The notes under the pieces are model-generated. The model was not told the DNA's origin. It saw only the letters and a program-made list of their open reading frames with translations, and did no database searches. A DNA stretch of 64,000 nucleotides, taken from Methylophilus sp. (GTDB taxonomy: Bacteria > Pseudomonadota > Gammaproteobacteria > Burkholderiales > Methylophilaceae). This document shows, one piece after another, positions 15,917 to 24,335 of this stretch (its first letter is position 1; the number at the start of each line of letters is the position of its first letter). Position numbers and translations under genes: made by a program. Location: NCBI RefSeq assembly GCF_008015755.1, contig NZ_SSGF01000007.1:62001-126000 (forward strand), given 5' to 3'.

Positions 15917-18682
15917 ATGTTTCGTTTCAATATGGCATCATTACATCAGTTGTTGTCGTCACGTTGGATCGCTGCGGTGGTCCTGCTGTGTGCATTGCAA
16001 ACCACGTTTTTATTGTGGATGAGCGAACGCAATCATGCAGACGCCTTGCAGGCGGTGAAGTTCAAGCAGGCGGCAGTGTCTGCGTCTGAGTCTATTCAGC
16101 AACGCCTTAATGCTTACCGGCAAATTCTCAAGGGTGTGGAGCAGTTGTATATTTCTTCACAGTTTGTCTCGGCCGAAGAGTTCAGGCTGTATGTTGATGA
16201 CTATCTCAAAAGCACCGAATACAACAGCCTCAATGCGCTGGGCTTTATCAAATATATTGATCTGCATGACCCCGAGACCTTTAAAGATCTCGAGACGCCT
16301 TTGCCGCAGCTGCTCAAGCAGTTGCCAGTGATTAAAGGCGATAACGAAATTGCGCCTGTGCTATACGTGGAGCCGCGCAATGATGCGAATCGCGAAACGC
16401 TGCTAAAAAATACGTTTTTAGATGCGCAGTTGCGCGCAGATCTGCTGGAGGCGGGGGACGGCGACCGGTTGGTGATGTCTGGCCGTTATGCTGAAAGTAA
16501 CAGTGTACATCCCTACAAAAACTATATGTTTCATGCACCGGTGTATCGCCACCATGAGGGCATACAAACCAGTGATCGTCGGCATTGGTTAAATGGCTGG
16601 GTCTTTTTGCGTTTTGATGTGGCGGCCTTGCTGGCAGAGGCCTTGCACCCGATGGAGCTGCGCCTGGTGCATTTTGATGTGTTTGATCTGGGGCGGCAAG
16701 AAGGTCAGGTGCCTTTGTATCACAGCGGCTCAGAAGATGCGCATGTGCATGACAATGAGGCTGAGTATGCCTTGGCGTATACCCTGAATGTGAATGGTCA
16801 GGTATGGCGTTTGCAAGCCCGTTCTACGCCTGCATTTGAGGCGGATGCTGATTATCGTGATGCTAATGACATAGGCATGCTGGGGGTGGTGATCAGCTTG
16901 TTGCTGGGCGCTTTGGCGCAGTTTGCGCTGGTACGTCACCGCACACGCAATACTCTGGCCGAATATGATCAGGCGCTGAGTAGTAGCGAGCAGCGCTGGA
17001 AATTTGCCATGGAAAGCACTGGCGATGGCGTGTGGGACTGGAATGTGCCGGAACATAAGGTGATTTTTTCTGAGCACTGGAAGAAAATACTGGGGTTTGC
17101 TGCGCATGAACTGGATGACAAGCCTGACAGCTGGAATCAGCGCATACACCCCGACGATGCTGGGGCGGCGATGGACTTGCATCAACAGGTGCTTAATGGT
17201 GAACGTGAGCAGTATGCCATTGAGTATCGTATGTTGTGCAAAGATGGTAACTGGAAGTGGGTGTTTGACCGTGGCATGGTGCTGATGCAGGATGTGCAGG
17301 GCAAGCCGACGCGGATTCTGGGCACGCTGGCAGATATTTCAAAAATCAAGCAGTCAGAAGAGGTGGTGTGGCAATATGCCAATGTCGATACCTTGACTGG
17401 TTTGCCTAACCGCCGCTTGTTTTTTGACCGCCTGGACCATGCGCTGCATGGCATTAAAAGCAATGGTCAAAAACTGGCGATTATTTTTTTAGACCTGGAT
17501 CGCTTTAAAGAGGTGAACGATAGCCAGGGTCATGACCAGGGCGACAAGTTGCTGTTGCAGGCGGGCAAGCGCTTGATCGGCTGTGTCGGCAATCATGATC
17601 TGGTCGCCAGATTGGGCGGCGATGAATTTGTGCTGATGCTGAGTGATGCCCATGCCAGCCATGTGGAAGTGCTGGCGCAACGCGTGCTTGAAGCCTTGTC
17701 GCAGCCGTTTCAGCTGGATGAAACACATGCTTATGTCTCTGCCAGTCTGGGGATTGCGATCTATCCCGACGACGCCGGCAACAAAGAAGATCTGATGAAG
17801 CGTGTTGATCAGGCGATGTATGCGTCCAAGCAAAAGGGCGGCAACTGCTTTACGTATTTCACGCCGCGCATGCAGCAAAATGCTGAAAACCGTATGCGTT
17901 TGTCGCATGATTTACGGCAGGCCATCAGTGAGGAGGAGTTTTTCCTTGAGTATCAGCCGGTGGTGAATTTGCAGACCAATATGGTGGTGAAGGCCGAAGC
18001 TTTGCTGCGCTGGCAGCATCCAGTCAAGGGCTTGATCCCGCCTATGGAGTTTATTGGCATTGCTGAAGATAATCTGCTGATTGTGCCTATCGGTGAATGG
18101 GTATTCAAAACCGCGATTGCGCAGTGTCGGCAGTGGCGCCAGTCGCTACACCCGATGTTTCAGTTGGCGGTGAATAAATCACCAGTGCAGTTTGCCGCTG
18201 AGCACAGAAAAAATGAAGACTGGCTGTTCGAGATGGCGAAAAATCATCTTGAGGGCAATATGGTGGTGGTGGAAATCACTGAGCGCTTGTTGTTGGATGG
18301 CAGTACACACGTCAGCGAACGCTTGGCGCAATATCAGCAGGCGGGCGTACAAGTGGCGCTGGATGACTTCGGCACCGGTTATTCGGCCTTGTCTTACCTG
18401 AAGAAATTTCCGATTGATTATGTGAAGATTGACCGCTCGTTTGTGCGCGAGCTGGGCACGTCGAGCCAAGATGAGGCCTTGTGCCGCGCGATTATTGTCA
18501 TGGCGCATAGCTTGGGCATGCAGGTCATTGCCGAGGGGATTGAGAACCAGCGCCAGTTACGCATGTTGCAAGAGATGGGCTGCGATTTTGGCCAGGGCTA
18601 TTATTTCTCGCCACCGCTACGTGCAGAAGCATTTACCGTCTGGCATCATGCTTGGCACCAGCAGGCCATCCAGCCGCGCTAA
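15917..18682 (+). CDS. CHASE-PAS-GGDEF-EAL membrane protein (cyclic di-GMP turnover)
   Basis: 921 residues. An N-terminal membrane helix (residues ~15-32), a periplasmic CHASE-type sensor domain (to ~310), a second membrane helix (~315-335), a PAS domain (~355-475), a GGDEF domain with intact GGDEF at 567-571, and an EAL domain with EAL at 694-696, ITERLL and DDFGTGYSALSYL. Both catalytic motifs are complete, so it could make and degrade cyclic di-GMP in response to a periplasmic ligand. It has its own promoter region (15700-15916), divergent from ychF, and is convergent with pth, separated by 3 bp. Confidence 0.92.
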   Translation: MFRFNMASLHQLLSSRWIAAVVLLCALQTTFLLWMSERNHADALQAVKFKQAAVSASESIQQRLNAYRQILKGVEQLYISSQFVSAEEFRLYVDDYLKSTEYNSLNALGFIKYIDLHDPETFKDLETPLPQLLKQLPVIKGDNEIAPVLYVEPRNDANRETLLKNTFLDAQLRADLLEAGDGDRLVMSGRYAESNSVHPYKNYMFHAPVYRHHEGIQTSDRRHWLNGWVFLRFDVAALLAEALHPMELRLVHFDVFDLGRQEGQVPLYHSGSEDAHVHDNEAEYALAYTLNVNGQVWRLQARSTPAFEADADYRDANDIGMLGVVISLLLGALAQFALVRHRTRNTLAEYDQALSSSEQRWKFAMESTGDGVWDWNVPEHKVIFSEHWKKILGFAAHELDDKPDSWNQRIHPDDAGAAMDLHQQVLNGEREQYAIEYRMLCKDGNWKWVFDRGMVLMQDVQGKPTRILGTLADISKIKQSEEVVWQYANVDTLTGLPNRRLFFDRLDHALHGIKSNGQKLAIIFLDLDRFKEVNDSQGHDQGDKLLLQAGKRLIGCVGNHDLVARLGGDEFVLMLSDAHASHVEVLAQRVLEALSQPFQLDETHAYVSASLGIAIYPDDAGNKEDLMKRVDQAMYASKQKGGNCFTYFTPRMQQNAENRMRLSHDLRQAISEEEFFLEYQPVVNLQTNMVVKAEALLRWQHPVKGLIPPMEFIGIAEDNLLIVPIGEWVFKTAIAQCRQWRQSLHPMFQLAVNKSPVQFAAEHRKNEDWLFEMAKNHLEGNMVVVEITERLLLDGSTHVSERLAQYQQAGVQVALDDFGTGYSALSYLKKFPIDYVKIDRSFVRELGTSSQDEALCRAIIVMAHSLGMQVIAEGIENQRQLRMLQEMGCDFGQGYYFSPPLRAEAFTVWHHAWHQQAIQPR

Positions 18683-18685
18683 GGG

Positions 18686-19258
18686 TTATTTGCTATGCAG
18701 CTGCAACATGGCTTTTTCAAATTGGCCTTGTGCCAATAAGTCAGTGACCGTGGTGGCTTTGATAATGCTGTCATCAATCGCCTGCTGTTCCTCTTTGCCT
18801 GCTGCTTTTAAGACAAAATTGACCACTTCTGCCTTGTTGCCTGGGTGGCCAATGCCGATGCGCAAACGCCAGTAATCCGGCGTGCCGAGCGCTGCGTGAA
18901 TATCGCGCAGGCCATTATGGCCGCCATGGCCACCGCCAAATTTCAGCTTGGCCTGGCCGGGCGGCAGGTCGAGTTCGTCATGCACTACCAGTACTTCTGC
19001 GGGCTGGATTTTGTAGTAATTGGCAATCGCCGCCACAGATTTACCGCTGGCATTCATAAAGGTGGTTGGTTTGAGCAGCCATTTGTCGCTATGTGGTTGC
19101 CATTTGCCTGCAATACCAAACAATTTGGCCTCCGCCGCCAGACGGCTTGCAGATTGCTCTGCCAGTAAATCAACCAGCCAAAACCCGGCATTGTGACGGG
19201 TCATGGTGTATTTTTCACCCGGGTTGCCCAGGCCAACAATGAGTTTTATTCCATGCAT
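18686..19258 (-). CDS. pth: Peptidyl-tRNA hydrolase
   Basis: 190 residues, full length. It releases peptides from peptidyl-tRNA that has dropped off ribosomes. LIVGLGNPGEKYTMTRHNAGF carries the catalytic-site Asn and His, and HDELDLPPGQAKLKFGGGHGGHNGLRDI the substrate-binding loop and catalytic Asp. It is the last gene of the prs-rplY-pth run typical of betaproteobacteria. The start at 19258 is the only one preserving the N-terminal motif. A strong terminator at 19318-19351 separates it from rplY, so it probably has its own promoter. Confidence 0.96.
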   Translation of the reverse strand: MHGIKLIVGLGNPGEKYTMTRHNAGFWLVDLLAEQSASRLAAEAKLFGIAGKWQPHSDKWLLKPTTFMNASGKSVAAIANYYKIQPAEVLVVHDELDLPPGQAKLKFGGGHGGHNGLRDIHAALGTPDYWRLRIGIGHPGNKAEVVNFVLKAAGKEEQQAIDDSIIKATTVTDLLAQGQFEKAMLQLHSK

Positions 19259-19317
19259 GTATAGGGTCTAGCTTGCTTATGTATGATCTGGCTCGGTGTG
19301 GCATGCGATGCACGCAC

Positions 19318-19351
19318 GCCAAAAAAAACGCGCACAATGTTGTGCGCGTTT
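19318..19351 (-). terminator. Intrinsic terminator after rplY
   Basis: 12-bp perfect stem 19326-19337 with 19340-19351, followed on the minus strand by a run of eight T. It would end most prs-rplY transcripts before pth. Confidence 0.88.
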
Positions 19352-19378
19352 ATTGTAGCGGATAACCGCTGTACCTGC

Positions 19379-19990
19379 TTAGGCTGCTGGTGTTTCTTCA
19401 GCGGCTTCGTCGCTGCTACCACCGCGTGGTTTAGCAATAGAAACCACTGCCGCGTCATCACCGTGCGCCAGTTGAACGAACTCAAGACCTTTTTTCAGTT
19501 TGATTTCGGACAAGTGGATAGAGTGACCCGCTTCCAGTGTGGCCAGGTCAACTTCGATAAACTCAGGCAAGTCTTTCGCCAGGCAGCTTACGTCCGCTTC
19601 AGTCTGGATGTGGGAGATGTTACCACCACCGGTTTTAACGCCAGGTGCTACATCTTCGTTAATGAAGTGGAAAGGCACTTTCACGTGGATTTTCTCAGTC
19701 GCAGACACGCGCTGGAAATCGATGTGTTGAATCGTGTTGCGCACTGGGTGCAGTTGATAGTCACGCAGTAACACGCTTTCAGCTTTACCATCCAGCACCA
19801 GGCTCAGGATAGACGCGTGAAAAGCTTCATGGCGGAATTCCATGAACAGTTCTTTGTGGTTCAACTCGATAGATACAGCGGCTTGATCGCCACCGTAAAC
19901 AACACCAGGCACGCTGCCAGCGCGACGCAGGCGGCGGCTCGCACCCGTACCTTGAACGTCACGTTTGACTGCTTTAATTTCGATACTCAT
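19379..19990 (-). CDS. rplY: Ribosomal protein L25 (long form, Ctc-like)
   Basis: 203 residues: N-terminal 5S-rRNA-binding L25 domain (MSIEIKAVKRDVQGTGASRRLRRAG, VVYGG, HPVRNTIQHIDF) plus the C-terminal TL5/Ctc beta domain and an acidic alanine-rich tail. The start at 19990 is chosen because GGAGTT lies 7 nt upstream and it gives the usual opening; an earlier in-frame start would add 17 atypical residues. It follows prs by 79 bp in the conserved prs-rplY-pth order. Confidence 0.96.
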   Translation of the reverse strand: MSIEIKAVKRDVQGTGASRRLRRAGSVPGVVYGGDQAAVSIELNHKELFMEFRHEAFHASILSLVLDGKAESVLLRDYQLHPVRNTIQHIDFQRVSATEKIHVKVPFHFINEDVAPGVKTGGGNISHIQTEADVSCLAKDLPEFIEVDLATLEAGHSIHLSEIKLKKGLEFVQLAHGDDAAVVSIAKPRGGSSDEAAEETPAA

Positions 19991-20069
19991 AAGAGAACTC
20001 CTAAAAACGCCTTGATCAGGCGGTACTACACTAAAATCCACCTGCCGCGACCAGCAGGTGGTGTAAAAC

Positions 20070-21020
20070 TTAATCCATAAATAAAGAAGAAACCGATTCT
20101 TCCTGGCTGATGCGCTTGATGGTTTCTGCCAGCAAAGTAGCCGCGCTCAACTGGCGGATTTTGCTGCAGGCCTGCGCGCCAGCGTTTAATGCAATGGTGT
20201 TAGTGACCACCAACTCATCCAGAGCCGAAGCCGTGATGCGCTCACCAGCACCGCCGGACAATACCGGATGCGTGGCATAGGCCACCACTTTGGTCGCGCC
20301 ACGGTCTTTCAAGGCGGCAGCGGCTTCACACAAGGTGTTCGCGGTATCCACCATGTCATCCATGATGACGCAGGTGCGGCCTTCGACCTCACCAATGATG
20401 TTCATGACCTTGGCGACGTTTGCTTTCGGCCGACGTTTGTCGATAATCGCCAGGTCGGCATTCAGTTGTTTGGCGGCTGCACGTGCACGCACGACGCCAC
20501 CAACGTCTGGTGAAACGACGACTAGATTTTCGTGACCTTGTTTGGCCAGGTCATCAAGCAAAATCGGCGTTGCATAAATATTGTCGACCGGGATATCAAA
20601 AAAGCCCTGAATCTGGTCTGAGTGCAAATCCATGGTCAGCAAACGGTTCACACCGACGCTGGTCAGCATATTGGCCACCACTTTTGCGGTAATCGCCACA
20701 CGGGCAGAGCGCGGACGTCTATCTTGGCGCGAATACCCCAGGTAAGGGATGGCAGCGGTAATGCGGCCAGCAGAGGAGCGACGCAGCGCATCGACCATGA
20801 CCATGACTTCCATCAGGCTGTCATTGGTCGGGTAGCTGGTGGACTGCAATACAAATACGTCACGGCCACGCACGTTTTCCAGCAGTTCCAACATGATTTC
20901 ACCGTCTGAAAAACGGCCAACATCAGCACGTCCTAATTCAATGCCCAAATGCTGGGCAACTTCTTGTGCCAGTACCGGATTGGCATTGCCGGTAAATACC
21001 ATCATGTTGGCGTTACTCAA
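20070..21020 (-). CDS. prs: Ribose-phosphate pyrophosphokinase
   Basis: 316 residues. It makes PRPP from ribose 5-phosphate and ATP for nucleotide, histidine, tryptophan and NAD synthesis. The family landmarks are complete: the catalytic flexible loop ([11 protein letters not shown]), [20 protein letters not shown], and the PRPP-binding motif [18 protein letters not shown]. tRNA-Gln lies directly upstream on the same strand, with ispE beyond it, so the tRNA, prs and rplY are probably co-transcribed. Confidence 0.97.
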   Translation of the reverse strand: MSNANMMVFTGNANPVLAQEVAQHLGIELGRADVGRFSDGEIMLELLENVRGRDVFVLQSTSYPTNDSLMEVMVMVDALRRSSAGRITAAIPYLGYSRQDRRPRSARVAITAKVVANMLTSVGVNRLLTMDLHSDQIQGFFDIPVDNIYATPILLDDLAKQGHENLVVVSPDVGGVVRARAAAKQLNADLAIIDKRRPKANVAKVMNIIGEVEGRTCVIMDDMVDTANTLCEAAAALKDRGATKVVAYATHPVLSGGAGERITASALDELVVTNTIALNAGAQACSKIRQLSAATLLAETIKRISQEESVSSLFMD

Positions 21021-21131
21021 CGTTGTACCCTTTTTTAGCGATGACGATGTCTTGAAACCTGATTCTGGTCACGTGGCCGGAATCTACAAAAAATTTAAGC
21101 GTGTAAATCGTTAAATCTACACGCTTATGTT

Positions 21132-21208
21132 TGGCTGAGGAGGAAGGATTCGAACCTTCGCATGCCGGAATCAAAATCCGGTGCCTTAACCAGCTTGGCG
21201 ACTCCCCA
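21132..21208 (-). tRNA. tRNA-Gln (TTG anticodon)
   Basis: 77 nt with encoded CCA. The acceptor stem is TGGGGAG/CTCCTCA with U1-A72, a hallmark of tRNA-Gln; the anticodon loop is TTTTGAT and the T arm GAAGG/CCTTC. It lies between ispE and prs on the same strand, the conserved betaproteobacterial position. Confidence 0.96.
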
Positions 21209-21240
21209 ATAACTTGTCTTACTCACACGCTTTTTGTGTC

Positions 21241-22122
21241 TTAGTCATCATCTCTGACCGAAGCAAAAAGCGGATGGTATTTTAACCCTTTTGACCAAAA
21301 ACCGGAAGTGTTTTTTGGTCTATTTTCAATCAATTCGCGCGCTTTTTGTTCACTCTCCACCGCCACGAACACCGATGCCCCAGAACCACTCATGCGGGCA
21401 TCGCCATGTTGTTTTAACCAGCTTAAGGTATTGGCAACGTCGGGATATAACGCACAAACGACAGCTTCCATATCGTTTCTGACTTGCTGCCAGAACGCGC
21501 TGGAATTAGCGCCGTTTGAAAAGTCCGCCATTCTCAATGGTTTCGAGTCTCTTGTCAATGCTTGATGTGCAAATATTTTTGCCGTGGGCACTGCGACCTC
21601 TGGCGTGATCACCACGTAGTATTTTTCCAGCATGGCAGGCGGCAGGGCAATGGCAGCCAATTGTTCGCCTACGCCTTCTGCCCAGGCGGTTTGGCCAAAA
21701 ATAAACACCGGGACATCTGCGCCCAATGTGAGCCCTATCGTCATCAGTTGTTGCCTGGAATAGCCTAATTGCCATTGTTGATTTAATGCCATGAGTACGG
21801 TGGCCGCATCAGAACTGCCGCCGCCCAGGCCGCCACCCATGGGCGTGCGTTTGATGCATTGAATGTTTGCGCCCAGTATCGTGCCGCTGGCCTGCTGCAA
21901 GGCGCGCGCGGCGCGTATGCTTAAATCACTTTCTTCAGGCACGCCCGGCAAAGGGTTCAGGTGTACGATTTGCCCGTCCTGACGCGGGCTGATGCGCAGT
22001 TCGTCACCGTGATCCAGCAGCAAAAAAACGCTTTGCAGGGCATGATAACCGTCAGCACGGCGGCCGGTAATGTGCAGAAACAGGTTGATTTTGCAGGGGG
22101 CGGGGTAGGTCAGCAGTTCCAT
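21241..22122 (-). CDS. ispE: 4-diphosphocytidyl-2-C-methyl-D-erythritol kinase
   Basis: 293 residues, a GHMP kinase of the MEP isoprenoid pathway that phosphorylates CDP-methylerythritol with ATP. It shows [20 protein letters not shown] at the N-terminus, the ATP-binding loop [17 protein letters not shown] and the C-terminal motif [11 protein letters not shown]. It is normally preceded directly by lolB in betaproteobacteria; here a carbonic-anhydrase-like gene is inserted between them. Confidence 0.96.
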   Translation of the reverse strand: MELLTYPAPCKINLFLHITGRRADGYHALQSVFLLLDHGDELRISPRQDGQIVHLNPLPGVPEESDLSIRAARALQQASGTILGANIQCIKRTPMGGGLGGGSSDAATVLMALNQQWQLGYSRQQLMTIGLTLGADVPVFIFGQTAWAEGVGEQLAAIALPPAMLEKYYVVITPEVAVPTAKIFAHQALTRDSKPLRMADFSNGANSSAFWQQVRNDMEAVVCALYPDVANTLSWLKQHGDARMSGSGASVFVAVESEQKARELIENRPKNTSGFWSKGLKYHPLFASVRDDD

Positions 22123-22207
22123 GTCCGCTATTGTAAAGCATGCCTGCGTCGTGCAGGCATGCTGATTCAGGGCTTGTTTGTTCTAGTTTTGTGCAATCGA
22201 AGCCTGT

Positions 22208-23620
22208 TTATTCCAGAATCATGCGGCCTTGGCCGTCTTGAAGTGGGCGTTGGTTGGGGGCACCAATCGCCTGCTGTAATGCACCAAGCTGGAATTTAGA
22301 CACTTTGAGTGTTTCTTTCATGATCACCCACTGCACGCCTTCGGTACATGGTGGGGCTGTCAGCGAGCCGCTGTATCTGTAATAGGCAGGCTTGGCCGGC
22401 ATCAGGTCGCCAGGCGTCACGCGTATTGCCAGCGCCTTGCTTTGCTCTTTTTCTTTAGGCAGGCTGCCTAACAGTTTTTCCAGTCCGGCGTGCGTGCTGC
22501 CTTCTTCCAGCATGACCGCGATAATCACCCGGTGTCCGGCCTTATCTTCATGCACCATTTGCAGTTCTGCCGCATAAGATTTTTGCTTGATCTGATGCTC
22601 GCTAGGCACATGCACGCTGATATATTTGAGCTGATAAGGTTTTTGGTCCAGCACCATCATATTGCCGGTACCCGCATCCATGATCAGGCTATTGTCTTTG
22701 AGTACAATATTTTTGAGCGGAAACTTCTGCAAGCGTTTGATCGGTTTAAGTGCTGCCGTGATTGTGTTATCTATATTGATTGGCGATTGCTGGCTGCCAG
22801 CGTTGCAGACGGCATAGTCCGGGTTCAGGCTGCCCCATTTTTCTGGGCCGCGTGCGCCGCTATAGGCCCAGGATGGATCATTGGCCTTGTCTGTTTTGGC
22901 CGTTTTTTCTTTGTCTTTAGGGTTGGCGGTGTTTTTGTCGGCACCTTTATCTGTTGCTTTGTCGGTTTTGTTCACTGCTGATTTGTCTGCACCCGGTTTA
23001 GCCGCTGGTTTAGACTCTGCAGGTTTTGCTTCAGCCGCTTTATCTTCAGGGTTAGTGGCTGGCGGCGTGGCTGCGGGTTCGGCAACGCTGTCAGGTGCGG
23101 CCGGTTTATCTTTGTTGCTGGCAACAGCAGGCACCACCGGGTTGGCGGCGCGTCTGGCGGCAGCTTCTATGCGCTGTTTTTCCTTGGTCTGCCATTTGCA
23201 TACATATTGTTGCGCCACTTCTACTTCGGATTCCGGCAGTGGTTCAATAAAATCGGCTTGTTTAGCGGTGGTGCCCGCCGAATAGACCAGCTCTTGATCA
23301 TCGTATTGAAACACCTGGATGGTTGCGGCTTTGCGTTTGTCGCAGTCAAAATACCACAAGGCTTTGGCATGGTTGTAGACGCGATCGACCGACTCTACGT
23401 TTTTTTGCGGATTACGGTAATCGACTTTTACCCAGGCTTTGATATAAGGTTTTTCTTCGAGCAAAGACTGTTTGTCTATCATGAGCTGGTTGTCATCAGT
23501 TTTTTTGATCGACAGCCATTGCGAGGCGTGGCCTTGGCCAGGCATCATGGCGAGCACTAGCCATAAGCTAAATGCCAGCCAACGTCGGTAATAAATGGGG
23601 ATAAGAAGATCACAGCTCAT
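22208..23620 (-). CDS. Exported alpha-carbonic-anhydrase-like protein lacking two zinc ligands
   Basis: 470 residues. Signal peptide to about residue 32, an N-terminal domain (~33-150) with WYFDCDKRKAATIQVFQYDD, like short secreted domains of unknown role, a low-complexity Lys/Ala/Pro/Asp linker (~165-245), and a C-terminal alpha-carbonic anhydrase fold (QQSPINI, VHVPSEH, YRYSGSLTAPPCTEGVQW). Of the three zinc histidines only His337 (H96 equivalent) remains: the H94 position is Ser335 and the H119 position is Gln354. It is therefore unlikely to hydrate CO2, and may be a binding or structural protein like eukaryotic carbonic-anhydrase-related proteins. It sits between lolB and ispE. The ribosome site is weak. 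Confidence 0.8.
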   Translation of the reverse strand: MSCDLLIPIYYRRWLAFSLWLVLAMMPGQGHASQWLSIKKTDDNQLMIDKQSLLEEKPYIKAWVKVDYRNPQKNVESVDRVYNHAKALWYFDCDKRKAATIQVFQYDDQELVYSAGTTAKQADFIEPLPESEVEVAQQYVCKWQTKEKQRIEAAARRAANPVVPAVASNKDKPAAPDSVAEPAATPPATNPEDKAAEAKPAESKPAAKPGADKSAVNKTDKATDKGADKNTANPKDKEKTAKTDKANDPSWAYSGARGPEKWGSLNPDYAVCNAGSQQSPINIDNTITAALKPIKRLQKFPLKNIVLKDNSLIMDAGTGNMMVLDQKPYQLKYISVHVPSEHQIKQKSYAAELQMVHEDKAGHRVIIAVMLEEGSTHAGLEKLLGSLPKEKEQSKALAIRVTPGDLMPAKPAYYRYSGSLTAPPCTEGVQWVIMKETLKVSKFQLGALQQAIGAPNQRPLQDGQGRMILE

Positions 23621-23693
23621 AGTGTCATTATCGACGCCTTGCGCTGAATCTTTAATCAGCCTCGGACGGGATAAGCGACCTATTCGCCGCTAT

Positions 23694-24335
23694 TTACCAG
23701 TGCTGAATCACCAGCTTCAGGCGCACATCCTGCTGTTGCAGGCGCGTGGTATAGGGTAGTTGTTCCAGCGCACCGTTAAAGGCCGTCTGCCGATAATCGT
23801 CATAGCTGATTTGCCACTGGTCCTGTGTCAGGCTGGCCGGCGCGCCATTCTCCAGGTAGTTGGCCTGGAAAGGGCTGGCCGGGTGTGGGATGCCTAATAT
23901 CCACTGGCTCAAGCCTGAGAGTGGCAGGCGCCAGCCGAGTAGCCGCTCGGTCAGGCTGGCGACATCTGCGGCGGTGTGTTGTTTGCCGCTTTGGTCGGTC
24001 AGAGTTACCGCTTGCTGATTACGCTGAATCAGCGCCACTTGTTGCCCCAGGGGGCTGAAAATACGCATGGTGTCTGCTTGATCATCATGCTGCCATTCCA
24101 GGCGCGCGGTGTAGCCTTTGCCCGCATATTGCACCGCCAGCTTAGCCTCGAGTGCAAAGGGGTGGTTGGCTTGTAAGCGTTGGGTGCGTTGTTGCGCCGC
24201 GCTATTGGCAGTGGCTTGTGTCGGTGGCGCAGGTAAAGTGCTGCAACCGGCCATGACTAAGCCTAGTAAGCCAGCCATAGCCGAGCCTGTGACACGTGAT
24301 TTGCCGCGCAAAAACAGAGGCCACGCAACTCGCAT
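23694..24335 (-). CDS. lolB: Outer-membrane lipoprotein receptor LolB
   Basis: 213 residues. LolB takes lipoproteins from the carrier LolA and inserts them into the outer membrane. It has a signal peptide with lipobox MAGC, followed by the family domain (KLAVQYAGKGYTARLEWQHDD, LIQRNQQAVTLTDQSG, LSQWILGIPHP). The ATG at 24335 overlaps the stop of the TPR gene in the sequence TGATG, so translation is coupled; a GTG one codon earlier is possible. The TPR-lolB-ispE order is common in betaproteobacteria. Confidence 0.9.
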   Translation of the reverse strand: MRVAWPLFLRGKSRVTGSAMAGLLGLVMAGCSTLPAPPTQATANSAAQQRTQRLQANHPFALEAKLAVQYAGKGYTARLEWQHDDQADTMRIFSPLGQQVALIQRNQQAVTLTDQSGKQHTAADVASLTERLLGWRLPLSGLSQWILGIPHPASPFQANYLENGAPASLTQDQWQISYDDYRQTAFNGALEQLPYTTRLQQQDVRLKLVIQHW

